DNA of 64,000 nt, taken from assembly GCF_016862755.1 (NCBI RefSeq), contig NZ_BONO01000001.1, positions 124,001-188,000 of the forward strand, read 5' to 3'. Of the stretch, positions 1 through 9,178 are shown in pieces. The stretch's first letter is position 1, and each line of letters starts with the position of its first letter. Position numbers and translations under genes: made by a program. Below the pieces are notes generated by a model. The model ran no database searches and was not told the origin of the DNA. It saw only the letters and a list, made by a program, of their open reading frames with translations. The DNA comes from Cellulomonas pakistanensis. Its GTDB lineage: Bacteria; Actinomycetota; Actinomycetes; Actinomycetales; Cellulomonadaceae.

Positions 1-20
1 ACCACCGAGGAGAACCCCCG

Positions 21-452
21 ATGACCGACCCCCGCCCCAGCGTGCTGTTCGTCTGCGTGCACAACGCCGGCCGCTCGCAGATGGCCGCGGGCCTGCTGAC
101 CTCGCTGTCGGGCGGCGCCGTCGAGGTCCGCTCGGCCGGGTCCGCTCCCGCCGACCGGGTCAACCCCGTCGCGGTCGAGGCGATGGCGGAGCTCGGCATC
201 GACATCACCGCCGAGCGGCCGAAGGTGCTCACGCCCGAGGCGGTGCAGACGTCCGACGTCGTCGTGACGATGGGCTGCGGCGACGCCTGTCCGTACTTCC
301 CGGGGACGCGCTACGAGGACTGGGTCCTCGAGGACCCGGCCGGCCAGGACCTCGCGATGGTGCGGCGCGTGCGCGACGAGATCCGCGGCCGGGTCGAGGA
401 GCTGCTCGCCGAGCTCGGCGTGCCGCAGGCGGGTCCGCTCAGCGGGGTGTGA
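21..452 (+). CDS. arsC: Arsenate reductase, low-molecular-weight phosphatase fold
   Basis: Reduces arsenate to arsenite in the cytoplasm so that it can be exported. The 143-residue protein has the phosphatase-type P-loop CVHNAGRS with nucleophile C12. A second cysteine pair, C86 and C90, lies in MGCGDACPYFPG, and a conserved acidic residue follows in WVLEDPAG (D105). This C12/C86/C90 set is typical of thioredoxin- or mycothiol-coupled ArsC and distinguishes it from plain tyrosine phosphatases. An AGGAG ribosome site lies 8 bases before the ATG. The gene is complete and probably ends an arsenic operon that lies outside the window. Its last 14 bases overlap the next gene, which runs toward it. 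Confidence 0.9.
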   Translation: MTDPRPSVLFVCVHNAGRSQMAAGLLTSLSGGAVEVRSAGSAPADRVNPVAVEAMAELGIDITAERPKVLTPEAVQTSDVVVTMGCGDACPYFPGTRYEDWVLEDPAGQDLAMVRRVRDEIRGRVEELLAELGVPQAGPLSGV

Positions 453-759
453 CGTCCGGCCCCTCCGCCGGGCCGGGACCGGGCTGCGAACCAGGCGGCT
501 CCGCCGCAGGGGCGGCGTCCTCGGCCCCTCCCGAGCGCCCCTGCGCCGCGAGGATCAGGAACACCACGCCGACGGGCAGGAACGCGAACGACGCGTACCG
601 CATCGAGTCGTTGGCGAACCCCATGAGACCGAGCACGAGGAACACGAGGCCGATCGGGAAGAAGGCCGCCCGGTTCTGCTCGTCCTCCGCGCCGGCCTCG
701 GTGGGCGCGCGGCCGGGCCCGTCCGGCTCGGACGGCGGCGTGGTCGGCTGGTCCGTCAT
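439..759 (-). CDS. Small two-helix membrane protein, unknown function
   Basis: A 106-residue protein with a polar proline- and glutamate-rich N-terminus (1-30), two hydrophobic helices (about 32-49 and 56-72) separated by a short polar turn, and an acidic, proline-rich tail. I do not recognise a family. A TACGGT -10 box on the minus strand (767-772) sits 7 bases from the ATG with no clear ribosome site, so it may be translated from a leaderless message. It converges on arsC with a 14-base overlap. Confidence 0.65.
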   Translation of the reverse strand: MTDQPTTPPSEPDGPGRAPTEAGAEDEQNRAAFFPIGLVFLVLGLMGFANDSMRYASFAFLPVGVVFLILAAQGRSGGAEDAAPAAEPPGSQPGPGPAEGPDVTPR

Positions 760-827
760 GCCCTCGACCGTAGGCGGCCCGGCGCGCCGGCGCCTCGGCC
801 GCGAGACGGATCTTGCACCCGGGACGC

Positions 828-867
828 ACGCACGCCCCGCCCCGGCGGACCGGGACGGGGCGTGCGT
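828..867 (-). terminator. Hairpin terminator of the rpsF-ssb-rpsR-rplI operon
   Basis: Perfect 12-base arms at 828-839 and 856-867 flank a 16-base loop that can itself pair. The hairpin lies 20 bases after the rplI stop on the minus strand. There is no run of T, as is common in GC-rich actinobacteria. Confidence 0.65.
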
Positions 868-886
868 GACGCGCGGGCGCGTGGGG

Positions 887-1336
887 TCAGGCGGCGACGA
901 CCTTGACGGTCAGCTTCGCGGAGACCTCCGGGTGCAGGCGGACCTGCACCGCGTACTCGCCGGTCGACTTGATCGGCTGCGCGACCTCGATCTTGCGGCG
1001 GTCGATCGACGGGCCACCGGCGGCCTTGACGGCCTCGGCGATCTCGGCGGTCGTGACGGCACCGAACAGGCGGCCGGCGTCGCCGGACTTCGCCGACACG
1101 GTGACCGGGTTGCCCTGGAGCGAGTCGCGCACGGCGCGCGCCTCGTCGAGGGTCGCGATCTCGCGGGTCTTGCGAGCACGGCGGATCGCCGTGATCTCCT
1201 TCTCCGCGCCCTTGCTCCACGTGGTCGCGAGACCGCGCGGGACGAGGTAGTTGCGGGCGTACCCGTCCTTGACGTCGACGACGTCGCCGGGAGCGCCGAG
1301 GCCCGTGACCTCGTGGGTCAGGATGAGCTTGGCCAT
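887..1336 (-). CDS. rplI: 50S ribosomal protein L9
   Basis: Structural protein of the large ribosomal subunit, 149 residues, the normal length. The N-terminal rRNA-binding domain begins [22 protein letters not shown] and contains the conserved [13 protein letters not shown] segment. A long helix follows, then a C-terminal domain ending in [16 protein letters not shown] ribosome site precedes the ATG. It is the last gene of rpsF-ssb-rpsR-rplI, a conserved bacterial cluster, and is followed by a strong hairpin. Confidence 0.97.
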   Translation of the reverse strand: MAKLILTHEVTGLGAPGDVVDVKDGYARNYLVPRGLATTWSKGAEKEITAIRRARKTREIATLDEARAVRDSLQGNPVTVSAKSGDAGRLFGAVTTAEIAEAVKAAGGPSIDRRKIEVAQPIKSTGEYAVQVRLHPEVSAKLTVKVVAA

Positions 1337-1350
1337 CTTGTTGCTCCTTC

Positions 1351-1587
1351 TCAGCGAGCCGACGACGAGTACGGCAGGAGCGCCATCTCGCGGGCGTTCT
1401 TCACGGCCCGCGCGATCGCGCGCTGCTCCTGGACGGACACGCCGGTCACGCGGCGGGCGCGGATCTTCCCGCGGTCGGAGATGAACTTCCGCAGCAGGGC
1501 GGTGTCCTTGTAGTCGACCGACTCGATCTTCGCCGCCTTGAGCGGGTTCTGCTTCTTCTTGGGCTTCCGGACAACGGCCTTGGCCAT
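1351..1587 (-). CDS. rpsR: 30S ribosomal protein S18
   Basis: Small-subunit ribosomal protein, 78 residues, which pairs with S6 on the 30S platform. The core reads [18 protein letters not shown] followed by [22 protein letters not shown], both diagnostic of S18. There is no CXXC zinc motif, so this is the zinc-independent form. An AAGGAG ribosome site lies upstream, and rplI starts 14 bases downstream. Confidence 0.97.
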   Translation of the reverse strand: MAKAVVRKPKKKQNPLKAAKIESVDYKDTALLRKFISDRGKIRARRVTGVSVQEQRAIARAVKNAREMALLPYSSSAR

Positions 1588-1700
1588 CGTGGTGCTCCTT
1601 GTTCTACGTACGGAGCCCGGGGCGTTGCCATGCCCCGGGATGGGATGTTCGTGGTGGCGCGCGTCGCGCCGGTGCCGACCTGGCGGTCAGCGGTGCTCGA

Positions 1701-2240
1701 TCAGAACGGGGGCTCGTCGGAGTAGCCGCCCGCGCCGCCGCCGCCCGCGGGCGTGGCCCACGGGTCGTCCTGCTGCGCGGACTGGCCGCCGCCGTTGAAG
1801 CCGCCACCGCCGCCGCCACCGCCGTTGAAGCCGCCGCCACCGCCGCCGCCGAACCCACCGCCGCCGCCACCGGACCGCTGGGTCCGGGTGACCTTGGCCG
1901 AGGCGTAGCGGAGCGACGGGCCGACCTCGTCGACCTGCAGCTCGTAGACGGTGCGCTTCTCGCCCTCGCGGGTCTCGTAGGACCGCTGGACGAGGCGGCC
2001 GCTGACGATCACGCGGGTGCCCTTGGTGAGCGACTCGGCGACGTTCTCCGCCGCCTCCCGCCAGATCGAGCAGCGGAGGAACAGCGTGTCGCCGTCCTTC
2101 CACTCGTTGCTCTGGCGGTCGAACGTGCGCGGCGTGGACGCCACGGTGAAGTTCGCGACCGCAGCGCCGGAGGGCGTGAACCGCAGCTCCGGGTCGGCGG
2201 TCAGGTTCCCGATCACCGTGATGGTGGTGTCACCAGCCAT
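1701..2240 (-). CDS. ssb: Single-stranded DNA-binding protein
   Basis: Coats single-stranded DNA during replication and repair. The 179-residue protein has an OB fold at about 1-110, beginning [20 protein letters not shown] and containing the NFTVAS and DTLFLRC segments. A glycine-rich linker (about 118-165) follows, encoded by a repetitive GCC/ACC-rich stretch at about 1795-1875. The acidic tip YSDEPPF is the usual docking site for partner proteins. It lies between rpsF and rpsR, as in most bacteria. Confidence 0.97.
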   Translation of the reverse strand: MAGDTTITVIGNLTADPELRFTPSGAAVANFTVASTPRTFDRQSNEWKDGDTLFLRCSIWREAAENVAESLTKGTRVIVSGRLVQRSYETREGEKRTVYELQVDEVGPSLRYASAKVTRTQRSGGGGGGFGGGGGGGFNGGGGGGGGFNGGGQSAQQDDPWATPAGGGGAGGYSDEPPF

Positions 2241-2307
2241 GCCAGCTCCTCGTTCTCGTCGTTGCTCGTCGAAGGGTGTCCCGCACGGTACGCGCGCGGT
2301 CCGACAG

Positions 2308-2601
2308 TCAGGACTCCTTGCGGAGGACCTTCGTGCGGAGGACGACCTCGTTGAGGCCCAGCTGACGGTCCAGCTCCTTGGCGGTGTCCGACGTCGAGGA
2401 GAAGTCGACGACGGCGTAGATGCCCTCGGACTTCTTCTTGATGTCGTACGCCAGGCGGCGACGGCCCCAGATGTCCACGTTGTCGACGGAGCCGCCGTCG
2501 GTCTTGACGACCGACAGGTACTTGTCGAGCGACGGGGCGACGGTGCGCTCGTCGATGCTGGGGTCGAGGATGATCATGATCTCGTACTGACGCAGGCTCA
2601 T
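2308..2601 (-). CDS. rpsF: 30S ribosomal protein S6
   Basis: Small-subunit ribosomal protein of 97 residues that partners S18. It begins [14 protein letters not shown] and carries the conserved [16 protein letters not shown] and YAVVDF segments. The start at 2601 was chosen because a perfect GAGGAGGT ribosome site lies just upstream and because it matches normal S6 length. A longer reading frame reaching 2832 has no S6 similarity in its first part. It is the first gene of the operon. Confidence 0.97.
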   Translation of the reverse strand: MSLRQYEIMIILDPSIDERTVAPSLDKYLSVVKTDGGSVDNVDIWGRRRLAYDIKKKSEGIYAVVDFSSTSDTAKELDRQLGLNEVVLRTKVLRKES

Positions 2602-2773
2602 ACCCACCTCCTCTGGTCTCGGCGGCCACGGTCGTTCCGTGGCAGGAGGGTGTCGTTGCGTCGCTTCCCCCGCGCCGTCCGTCGATGGCGACGGTCGAGC
2701 GGGCGCAGCAGCGCACCAGTCTACCCGGTCCGGCGGCCCCGCGGGATCGCCGGACCGGGTGGCCGGCGCGTGG

Positions 2774-5155
2774 TCAGCCGCCGGGGTTGGCCGGGTTGGC
2801 GGGGTTCGCCTGGCCGGCGCCCTGCTCGCCACCCTGACCGTTCCCCGGCTGCGGGTTCTGGGTCGGCTCGGGCTCCGGCTGCGCCGGCTGCGCGGGCCCG
2901 GACGACACGCGCAGCGTCACGGTCGAGCCGGGCGCCACCTGCGAGCCCTCCCCCGGGCTCACCCCGAGGACGGTGCCGGCGGCGGCGGGGTTGACCTCCT
3001 CGACCGTGGTCGGCACCAGGCCCGCGTTCTGCAGCGCCGCCTGGGCGTCGCCCGACAGCTGCCCCGTCAGACCCGACGGCACCGCGATGGTCGTCGGCTC
3101 GACGGGCGCCTCGGGCGTCGGCGTCTCCACGGGCGCCGACGTCGTCGGCTCCGACGTCGGGACGGCGGCGGCGTTGACGTTCGCCCGATCCGGGAACGGC
3201 ACCGGCGTCGCGTACTTGGGCAGCTGCAGCACCGGCGTCATGTACTGCGCCCACAGCGCGGACGGCCACGTGCCGCCGGTGACCTCGCGGACGCCGCCCC
3301 ACGGCGTGATCGTCACCTGGTCGGCGCCGTTGTCGCCGACCTGGCTGAGCGCGACGGCCGTGACGATCTGGGGCGTGAAGCCGACGAACCACGCCGACTT
3401 GTTCTCGTTCGAGGTGCCCGTCTTGCCGGCGATGTCCCGGCCGATCGGGGAGATGTAGTTCTCCGCCGAGCCGTTCTCCACGACCTGCGTCATCGCGTAC
3501 GTCGCGTCCGCCATGACGCCCGCGTCGAACTGCTGCAGCGGCTGCGTGGCCCCGCTGTACGCGACCTCGCCGTCGGGGTAGGTGGCCGTGGCCACCATGA
3601 ACGGCTTGTGGTAGACACCCTGGGACGCGATCGTCGCGTAGGCCGAGGCCATCGACAGCGGGCTCACGTCGTCGGTGCCGAGCACGTTCGACGGCTCGCT
3701 GTTGACGGGCGAGGTCACGCCCGCGCGCGACGCGACCTCCGCGGTCTTCTCCGGGCCCACCTCGAGGTTGACCTGCGCGTACACCGTGTTGACCGACTGC
3801 TCCGTGGCCTTGACGAGGTCGATGTTGCCGAAGTCGGTCCCGCCGAAGTTGTTGACCCGCCAGGTGTCGAACTCCTGCGGCGAGTAGCCCGGGTACCGCT
3901 TCGTCAGCGGGATCCCGTTCTCCAGCGCGGCGATCAGCGTGAAGGGCTTGAACGTCGAGCCGGCCTGCATGCCCGTGCTGCGGGTCGCGCGGTTGATCTG
4001 GTCCTCGAGGAAGTTCGGCCCGCCGTACATCGACACGATGGCGCCGTTGGCCGGGTCGACCGAGACGACGCCGACCTTGAGCGCCGCGGACGGCGTCTCG
4101 CCGTCCGACAGGGCGCCGGCGCGCATCTGGTCCACCGACGCCACCGCGGCGTTCTGCACGTCCGGCTCGATCGTCGTGACGATCGACAGGCCCCGCCGCC
4201 CGAGCATGTCCTCGGTGATCGACCCGGTCGCCTCGAGCTCCTGGCGCACGTAGTCGAGCAGGTACCCGTTGGTGCCGCCGTACCGGTCGCTGCGCTCGTA
4301 GGCGATCGTCCCGGGGAAGACCAGCGCGTCGCGGTCCGCCTGCGTGAGGTAGCCGTCGCGGACCATGCCGTCGAGCACGTACTCCCAGCGCTGCTGCGCC
4401 TTCTCCGGGCTGACGGCCGGGTCCCAGTTGTTCGGCGACGGGATCAGCCCCGCGAGCAGCGCCGCCTGCGAGACGTCGAGCTCGGCGGCGGGCTTGCCGA
4501 AGTAGACCTGCGCGGCGGCGTCGATGCCGTACGCGTTCCGGCCGAAGTAGATCGTGTTCAGGTACCGGCCGAGGATCTGCTCCTTGGTCTCGGACTGCGC
4601 GATCTTGATGGCGAGCAGCGCCTCCTTGGCCTTGCCGACGTACGACGTGGTCGTCTCGCCGACGTAGTACCGCTCGACGTACTGCTGGGTCAGCGTGGAC
4701 GCGCCCTGCGTCGCGCCGCCCTGGATGTTGTTGAGGAACGCGCGGACCATGCCGGTGGGCGAGATCCCCTGGTTCTCGAAGAAGGTGCGGTCCTCGGCGG
4801 AGACGACGGCCTGGCCGACGAACTCGGGCAGCGTCTCGTAGTCCACGAGGTTGCGGTTGGGGCCCTCGAACGTCCCGAGCTCGGTCGTGCCGTCCGCGAA
4901 GTAGACCGTCGAGGCCTGCTCCTCGGCGAAGTCGTCCGGAGCCGGCACGTCGGTCATCGCGTACGCCGCGACGCCCACCCCGAGGCACAGGAAGACGAAG
5001 CCGATCACGGACCCGACCACGAACCGCCACGAGGGCAGCCAGCGGTGCAGGCCGCGGTAGCCCCGTCGGGGGTAGTCGAAGACCCGGCGCCGGCCGCCGG
5101 ACGCGGACCCACCGCGCGCGGCGGTCGTCGTGGACCGTCGGTCAGAGCCTGCCAA
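2774..5155 (-). CDS. Bifunctional class A penicillin-binding protein with PASTA domain
   Basis: Polymerises and cross-links peptidoglycan outside the membrane. The 793-residue protein has a basic cytoplasmic head, one membrane helix (about 45-67), a GT51 glycosyltransferase domain (catalytic EDRTFF near 120 and the [12 protein letters not shown] segment), and a transpeptidase domain with GSTFKP (near 400), SVN and GKTGTS (near 575). One PASTA domain (about 685-750) and a proline/glutamine/glycine-rich tail complete it. I chose a TTG start at 5155, preceded at a good distance by AGGAAGG. Upstream in-frame codons reach 5425 but do not look like protein. A minus-strand CATACT -10 box at 5220-5225 would give a leader of about 55 bases. 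It resembles mycobacterial PonA-type enzymes. Confidence 0.92.
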   Translation of the reverse strand: MAGSDRRSTTTAARGGSASGGRRRVFDYPRRGYRGLHRWLPSWRFVVGSVIGFVFLCLGVGVAAYAMTDVPAPDDFAEEQASTVYFADGTTELGTFEGPNRNLVDYETLPEFVGQAVVSAEDRTFFENQGISPTGMVRAFLNNIQGGATQGASTLTQQYVERYYVGETTTSYVGKAKEALLAIKIAQSETKEQILGRYLNTIYFGRNAYGIDAAAQVYFGKPAAELDVSQAALLAGLIPSPNNWDPAVSPEKAQQRWEYVLDGMVRDGYLTQADRDALVFPGTIAYERSDRYGGTNGYLLDYVRQELEATGSITEDMLGRRGLSIVTTIEPDVQNAAVASVDQMRAGALSDGETPSAALKVGVVSVDPANGAIVSMYGGPNFLEDQINRATRSTGMQAGSTFKPFTLIAALENGIPLTKRYPGYSPQEFDTWRVNNFGGTDFGNIDLVKATEQSVNTVYAQVNLEVGPEKTAEVASRAGVTSPVNSEPSNVLGTDDVSPLSMASAYATIASQGVYHKPFMVATATYPDGEVAYSGATQPLQQFDAGVMADATYAMTQVVENGSAENYISPIGRDIAGKTGTSNENKSAWFVGFTPQIVTAVALSQVGDNGADQVTITPWGGVREVTGGTWPSALWAQYMTPVLQLPKYATPVPFPDRANVNAAAVPTSEPTTSAPVETPTPEAPVEPTTIAVPSGLTGQLSGDAQAALQNAGLVPTTVEEVNPAAAGTVLGVSPGEGSQVAPGSTVTLRVSSGPAQPAQPEPEPTQNPQPGNGQGGEQGAGQANPANPANPGG

Positions 5156-5496
5156 CGCACTGCCTTCCTGTGGACGAAAGAGGGGCTGCGAGCGGCAGGG
5201 AGCCGTCCGGGCCCGGATCAGTATGCGCGAGCGACCCCGCGAGGCCCCGGGCGGGACGGCCGTTCCCGGCGATTTCCACACGATCGCCACGAGGTCCCCC
5301 GCCCGGCTCCCCCGCCCGGTGAGCATCCTCCCAGTCGCGCCCCCGCCACGGCACGTGACCTGCGACTCGGACACGTGACCGGCCGCGCCGACGCGCCCGG
5401 CGGCGCCAGGTGTTGCCCGGATCACCCGGATCGTCCTACCCTCCCCGATGTATCAGTTCGATACATCGAGGTGCGGACGAGCGGGAGGAGGCCACG
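5156..5496. promoter_or_regulatory. Divergent intergenic region between the PBP gene and padR
   Basis: This 341-base stretch holds no convincing gene. It contains the likely minus-strand promoter of the penicillin-binding protein (CATACT at 5220-5225). On the plus strand it has a possible promoter for padR-ino1 with TTGCCC at 5413-5418 and TACCCT at 5437-5442, 18 bases apart. The PadR-type palindrome follows directly downstream. Confidence 0.5.
5447..5467. promoter_or_regulatory. Perfect palindromic operator of the PadR regulator
   Basis: Arms GATGTATC (5447-5454) and GATACATC (5460-5467) are exact inverted copies with a 5-base spacer AGTTC. The ATGTATC-type half-site is characteristic of PadR repressors. 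The site lies just after the likely -10 box and 29 bases before the padR start, well placed to block transcription of padR and ino1. Confidence 0.8.
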
Positions 5497-6153
5497 GTGC
5501 GCGGACGTTCCGACGTGCTCGAGTCGGCCATCCTCGGCCTGCTGCACGACTCCCCGATGCACGGGTACGAGCTGCGCAAGCGGCTCAACCTGCTGCTCGG
5601 CTCGTTCCGCGCGCTGTCGTACGGCTCGCTCTACCCGGCGCTCAAGTCGCTGGTGGCGCGGGGCCTCATCGCGGGCTCCGACCCGCAGCAGGCGCCGGCC
5701 CACGGCCTCGCCGGCAAGCGCGCCCGGATCGTCTACCAGCTCACCGCCGAGGGCAAGGAGCAGTTCCAGCACGTGCTGGCCTCCTCCGGGCCGGCGGCGT
5801 GGGAGGACGAGAACTTCGGCTTCCGGTTCGCCTTCTTCGCCCAGACCGACGCCGAGACCCGGCTGCGGATCCTCGAGGGCCGGCGCACCCGGATGACCGA
5901 GCGGCTGGAGCTCATCAAGGACTCCGTGTCGCGCACCCGCGTCCGCATGGACGAGTACACCCTCGAGCTGCAGCGCCACGGGCTCGAGCAGGTCGAGCGC
6001 GAGGTCCGCTGGCTCGACGACCTCATCGACCACGAGCGCAGCAACCGCGGCGCCCGTCCCCGAGGTGTCGGCCGGCCGGCCGACGCCCGCACGAACGCTG
6101 TCGAGGATGACTCCATCGTCGCGGCACAACCCCCTCAGAAGGAGCGAGGATGA
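5497..6153 (+). CDS. PadR-family transcriptional repressor
   Basis: DNA-binding regulator of 218 residues. The N-terminal winged helix (about 4-80) contains [18 protein letters not shown] and the [18 protein letters not shown] recognition region. A long C-terminal coiled domain (about 110-195) provides dimerisation, and the tail is polar. The GTG start at 5497 was chosen for its GGGAGGAGG ribosome site and because the PadR fold begins immediately. The gene overlaps ino1 by four bases, so the two are translationally coupled. The same PadR-ino1 pairing is known in mycobacteria. It is probably autoregulated through the palindrome upstream and likely adjusts inositol synthesis; its ligand is unknown. 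Confidence 0.9.
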   Translation: MRGRSDVLESAILGLLHDSPMHGYELRKRLNLLLGSFRALSYGSLYPALKSLVARGLIAGSDPQQAPAHGLAGKRARIVYQLTAEGKEQFQHVLASSGPAAWEDENFGFRFAFFAQTDAETRLRILEGRRTRMTERLELIKDSVSRTRVRMDEYTLELQRHGLEQVEREVRWLDDLIDHERSNRGARPRGVGRPADARTNAVEDDSIVAAQPPQKERG

Positions 6154-7244
6154 CCGCCATCCGCGTTGCGATCGCGGGCGTGGGCAACTGCGCCTCGTCG
6201 CTTGTCCAGGGCGTGCACTACTACGCCGACGCCGACCCGAGCACCAAGGTGCCGGGCCTCATGCACGTGCAGTTCGGCGACTACCACGTCTCCGACCTGG
6301 AGTTCGTCCTCGCGTTCGACGTCGACGCCAAGAAGGTCGGCTTCGACCTCTCCGAGGCCATCGTCGCGTCGGAGAACAACACCATCAAGATCGCCGACGT
6401 CCCGCCGCTCGGCGTGACCGTCCAGCGCGGCCCGACCCTCGACGGCGTGGGCAAGTACTACGCGCAGACGATCGAGGAGTCCGACGCGGAGCCGGTCGAC
6501 GTCGTCCAGGCGCTCAAGGACGCGAAGGTGGACGTCCTCGTCTCCTACCTCCCGGTGGGCTCCGAGGAGGCCGACAAGTTCTACGCGCAGGCCTGCATCG
6601 ACGCGGGCGTGGCCTTCGTCAACGCGCTGCCCGTCTTCATCGCCTCCGACCCGGAGTGGGCGGCGAAGTTCGAGGCGGCCGGCGTGCCGATCGTCGGCGA
6701 CGACATCAAGTCCCAGGTCGGCGCGACCATCACGCACCGCGTGCTCGCCCGCCTGTTCGAGGACCGCGGCGTCATCCTGGACCGCACGTACCAGCTGAAC
6801 GTCGGCGGCAACATGGACTTCAAGAACATGCTCGAGCGCGAGCGCCTGGAGTCCAAGAAGATCTCGAAGACCCAGGCCGTCACCTCGAACCTCGAGGACG
6901 GCCCGCTGGCCGGCAAGAAGGACGACCGCAACGTCCACATCGGCCCGTCGGACTACGTCGCCTGGCTCGACGACCGCAAGTGGGCGTACGTCCGCCTCGA
7001 GGGCCGCGCGTTCGGCGAGGTGCCCCTGAACCTCGAGTACAAGCTCGAGGTCTGGGACTCCCCCAACTCGGCCGGCATCATCATCGACGCCGTCCGCGCC
7101 GCGAAGATCGCCAAGGACCGCGGCATCGGCGGCCCGATCCTGTCGGCGTCGACCTACTTCATGAAGTCCCCGCCGGTCCAGCACGAGGACCAGCACGGCC
7201 GGGAGCTCGTGGAGAAGTTCATCCGCGGCGAGATCGAGCGCTGA
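6150..7244 (+). CDS. ino1: Inositol-3-phosphate synthase
   Basis: Converts glucose-6-phosphate to 1L-myo-inositol-1-phosphate with NAD as cofactor. This is the first step toward phosphatidylinositol and mycothiol in actinobacteria. The 364-residue protein starts with the Rossmann motif [12 protein letters not shown] (about 8-19). It has the family segments [16 protein letters not shown] and [13 protein letters not shown] and ends with KSPPVQHED and a charged helix. Length matches the mycobacterial enzyme. AAGGAGCGAGG precedes the ATG. It forms one operon with padR and is followed by a strong hairpin. Confidence 0.95.
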   Translation: MTAIRVAIAGVGNCASSLVQGVHYYADADPSTKVPGLMHVQFGDYHVSDLEFVLAFDVDAKKVGFDLSEAIVASENNTIKIADVPPLGVTVQRGPTLDGVGKYYAQTIEESDAEPVDVVQALKDAKVDVLVSYLPVGSEEADKFYAQACIDAGVAFVNALPVFIASDPEWAAKFEAAGVPIVGDDIKSQVGATITHRVLARLFEDRGVILDRTYQLNVGGNMDFKNMLERERLESKKISKTQAVTSNLEDGPLAGKKDDRNVHIGPSDYVAWLDDRKWAYVRLEGRAFGEVPLNLEYKLEVWDSPNSAGIIIDAVRAAKIAKDRGIGGPILSASTYFMKSPPVQHEDQHGRELVEKFIRGEIER

Positions 7245-7335
7245 TCCGGAGCGCAGCGGAGGGTGGGGCGCGAGCGCAGCGAGCGACCCGCCCGCAGCGG
7301 AGCGCAGGATCAGCGCGACCGCAGGATCGAGCGAT

Positions 7336-7359
7336 GATCGGCTGATCGGCTGATCCGCT
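7336..7359. repeat. Short tandem repeat of GATCGGCT after ino1
   Basis: Three 8-base units (GATCGGCT twice, then GATCCGCT) are followed by a partial fourth. They sit in a 120-base spacer also rich in GCAGCG and GAGCG words, between the ino1 stop and its terminator. No reading frame here looks coding. Confidence 0.6.
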
Positions 7360-7367
7360 GATCGACC

Positions 7368-7405
7368 ACGGGGCCCCGGTGACGTCCGCGTCACCGGGGC
7401 CCCGT
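7368..7405 (+). terminator. Strong hairpin terminator after ino1
   Basis: Perfect 16-base arms (7368-7383 and 7390-7405) flank a 6-base loop. It lies 123 bases after the ino1 stop, has no T-run, and separates the padR-ino1 operon from moeZ. Confidence 0.75.
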
Positions 7406-7438
7406 CGCGCCCGGGGCCGGCCCGGGTCCGGGCCGGCC

Positions 7439-7482
7439 GGGACGTTCGGCCCCCCGAGGCCGCGGCCGCGCGTCGCTAACGT
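7439..7482 (+). promoter_or_regulatory. moeZ promoter with GGGAC-type palindromic box
   Basis: A near-palindrome GGGAC-GTTC-GGCCC (7439-7452) stands 24 bases upstream of a TAACGT -10 box (7477-7482). The 5-4-5 layout resembles DosR/OsdR response-regulator sites. Similar boxes precede three other units of this island. moeZ starts 35 bases after the -10 box. Confidence 0.45.
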
Positions 7483-7517
7483 CGGCGGCACCCGCCCTCC
7501 GACGCCGGAGCCCCGCG

Positions 7518-8687
7518 ATGCCCCTGCCGCCCCTGGTCGACCCCGGACCGCCGCTCACCGCCGCGGAGCGCGCCCGGTTCTCCCGGCACCTGCTCATGCC
7601 CGGGATCGGCGAACGCGGGCAGCGTCGGCTGCGCCGCGCGCGGGTGCTGGTCGTCGGCGCGGGCGGCCTGGGGTCGCCGGTCCTGCTGTACCTCGCGGCG
7701 GCGGGCGTCGGGACGCTGGGGATCGTGGACGACGACGTCGTGGAGCCGTCCAACCTGCAGCGCCAGGTCGTGCACGCCGACGCCGACGTGGGCCGCGCGA
7801 AGACCGCGAGCGCCGCGGACGCCGTGCGGGCGCTGGACCCCCTGGTCACGGTGGTCGAGCACCGGGTCCGCCTGACCGCGGCCACCGCCCCGGGCGTGCT
7901 GTCGGGGTACGACGTGGTGGTCGACGGCACGGACACCTTCGCCACCCGGTTCCTCCTGGACGACGCGTGCGCGCTCGCCGGCCTGCCGCTGGTGTGGGGC
8001 GCGGTGCTGCGGTTCGACGCGCAGGTGTCGCTGTTCTGGGCGGATCCGCCCGCGACCTCGGGGTGCGCCGGCGTGCGCTACCGGGACGTCCTCGGCACGC
8101 CGCCGGCTCCGGGCACCGTGCCGTCCTGCGCCGAGGCGGGCGTGCTGGGCGCCGTGTGCGGGGTGGTCGGGTCGACCATGGCCGTCGAGGTCGTGAAGCT
8201 CCTGACCGGGACCGGCGAGCCGCTGCTGGGCCGGGTGCTCGTGCTCGACGCCCTCGGCGGCCGGTGGCGCGAGGTGCCCGTGCACCCGCGCCCCGGCGGG
8301 CACCCGGCGACCGCCCTGGCGGACCTCCCGGACGCCTGCCCGTCGGGCGAGGCGCTGCCGACGATCACGGCGCCTGAGCTCGCGGCCCGGCTCGCGGCCC
8401 GGGCGCGCGGGGGCGACGACCTGGACCTGGTGGACGTGCGCGAGCCCGCGGAGCACGCGCTGGTCGCCGTCCCCGGCGCCCGACTGGTGCCGCGGTCCGC
8501 GTTCCTGGACGGGTCCGCCTTCAGGGACCTCGACCCCGGCCGGCCGCTGGTCCTGCACTGCCGGTCGGGCGCGCGGTCGGCGGAGGTGCTGGCGCTGGTC
8601 CGTGCGCGCGGGTTCGACGCCGTGCACCTCGCGGGCGGGATCCTGGCCTGGGTCGACGAGGTGGACCCGACGCTGCCGCGCTACTGA
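7518..8687 (+). CDS. moeZ: Molybdopterin-synthase adenylyltransferase/sulfurtransferase (MoeZ type)
   Basis: Activates the C-terminal glycine of small sulfur carriers such as MoaD by adenylation and transfers sulfur to it. The 389-residue protein has a ThiF/MoeB domain (1-270) with nucleotide loop GAGGLG (47-52), the DDDVVEPSNLQRQ segment and PSCAEAGVLG. A C-terminal rhodanese domain (about 285-389) follows, with catalytic C348 in HCRSGARS. The two CXXC zinc pairs of E. coli MoeB are absent, as in other actinobacterial MoeZ proteins I remember. It opens the molybdenum island and overlaps mog, which faces it, by 7 bases. Some MoeZ proteins also serve thiamine or cysteine sulfur carriers. Confidence 0.9.
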   Translation: MPLPPLVDPGPPLTAAERARFSRHLLMPGIGERGQRRLRRARVLVVGAGGLGSPVLLYLAAAGVGTLGIVDDDVVEPSNLQRQVVHADADVGRAKTASAADAVRALDPLVTVVEHRVRLTAATAPGVLSGYDVVVDGTDTFATRFLLDDACALAGLPLVWGAVLRFDAQVSLFWADPPATSGCAGVRYRDVLGTPPAPGTVPSCAEAGVLGAVCGVVGSTMAVEVVKLLTGTGEPLLGRVLVLDALGGRWREVPVHPRPGGHPATALADLPDACPSGEALPTITAPELAARLAARARGGDDLDLVDVREPAEHALVAVPGARLVPRSAFLDGSAFRDLDPGRPLVLHCRSGARSAEVLALVRARGFDAVHLAGGILAWVDEVDPTLPRY

Positions 8688-9178
8688 GGGGCGTGGTCGT
8701 GGCCGGCGACCTGGTCGACCGCGTGCCGCAGCGCGGGGCCCACGGCGGCCAGCGCGTCGCGCACGGCCCGCTCGGACCCGGGGAGGTTGACCACCACCGT
8801 CGCGCCGGCGACGCCCGCGAGCCCGCGGCTCAGCACGGCCGCGGCCACGCCCCGGGCGGCTCCCGCCGCGCGCACGGCCTCGGGGACGCCCGGCAGCGCC
8901 CGGTCGAGCAGCGGTGCGGTCTGCTCCGGCGTCTCGTCGCCGGCGCCGACCCCCGTGCCGCCCGCCGTGACCACGAGTGCGCAGCCCGCGCGCACGGCCG
9001 CCCGGATCGCCGCTCCCGCAGGCGGGCCGTCGGGCACGACCTCGGGACCCTCGACCACGAAACCGAGCCGCGCCAGGCCGGCCGCCAGCGCGGGCCCCGC
9101 GCGGTCCCGGTAGACGCCGGCGGCGGCGCGGGTGGACACGGTGACCACGCGGGCGCGCGGCGCGACCGCCTCAGGCAC
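8681..9178 (-). CDS. mog: Molybdopterin adenylyltransferase (Mog/MoaB family)
   Basis: Binds molybdopterin and adenylates it before molybdenum insertion by MoeA. The 165-residue protein is a single MogA-type domain with the signature VVTAGGTGVGAGDETPE (about 69-85) and the NLPGS loop near 131-135. It is the third gene of a tight minus-strand operon moeA-moaC-mog, and its GTG start lies within the end of moaC. MoaB and Mog are hard to tell apart by sequence; linkage to moeA fits the adenylyltransferase role. Confidence 0.88.
   Translation of the reverse strand: MPEAVAPRARVVTVSTRAAAGVYRDRAGPALAAGLARLGFVVEGPEVVPDGPPAGAAIRAAVRAGCALVVTAGGTGVGAGDETPEQTAPLLDRALPGVPEAVRAAGAARGVAAAVLSRGLAGVAGATVVVNLPGSERAVRDALAAVGPALRHAVDQVAGHDHAPQ

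Noticed and set aside
2639..5896. 1085-residue plus-strand frame opposite the penicillin-binding protein
   Set aside because: Composition (Arg/Gly/Val/Asp) and lack of domains show it is a shadow of the PBP gene.
7518..8687. Loss of zinc cysteines in MoeZ as a sign of decay
   Set aside because: Actinobacterial MoeZ proteins generally lack these pairs and the other active-site motifs are intact.
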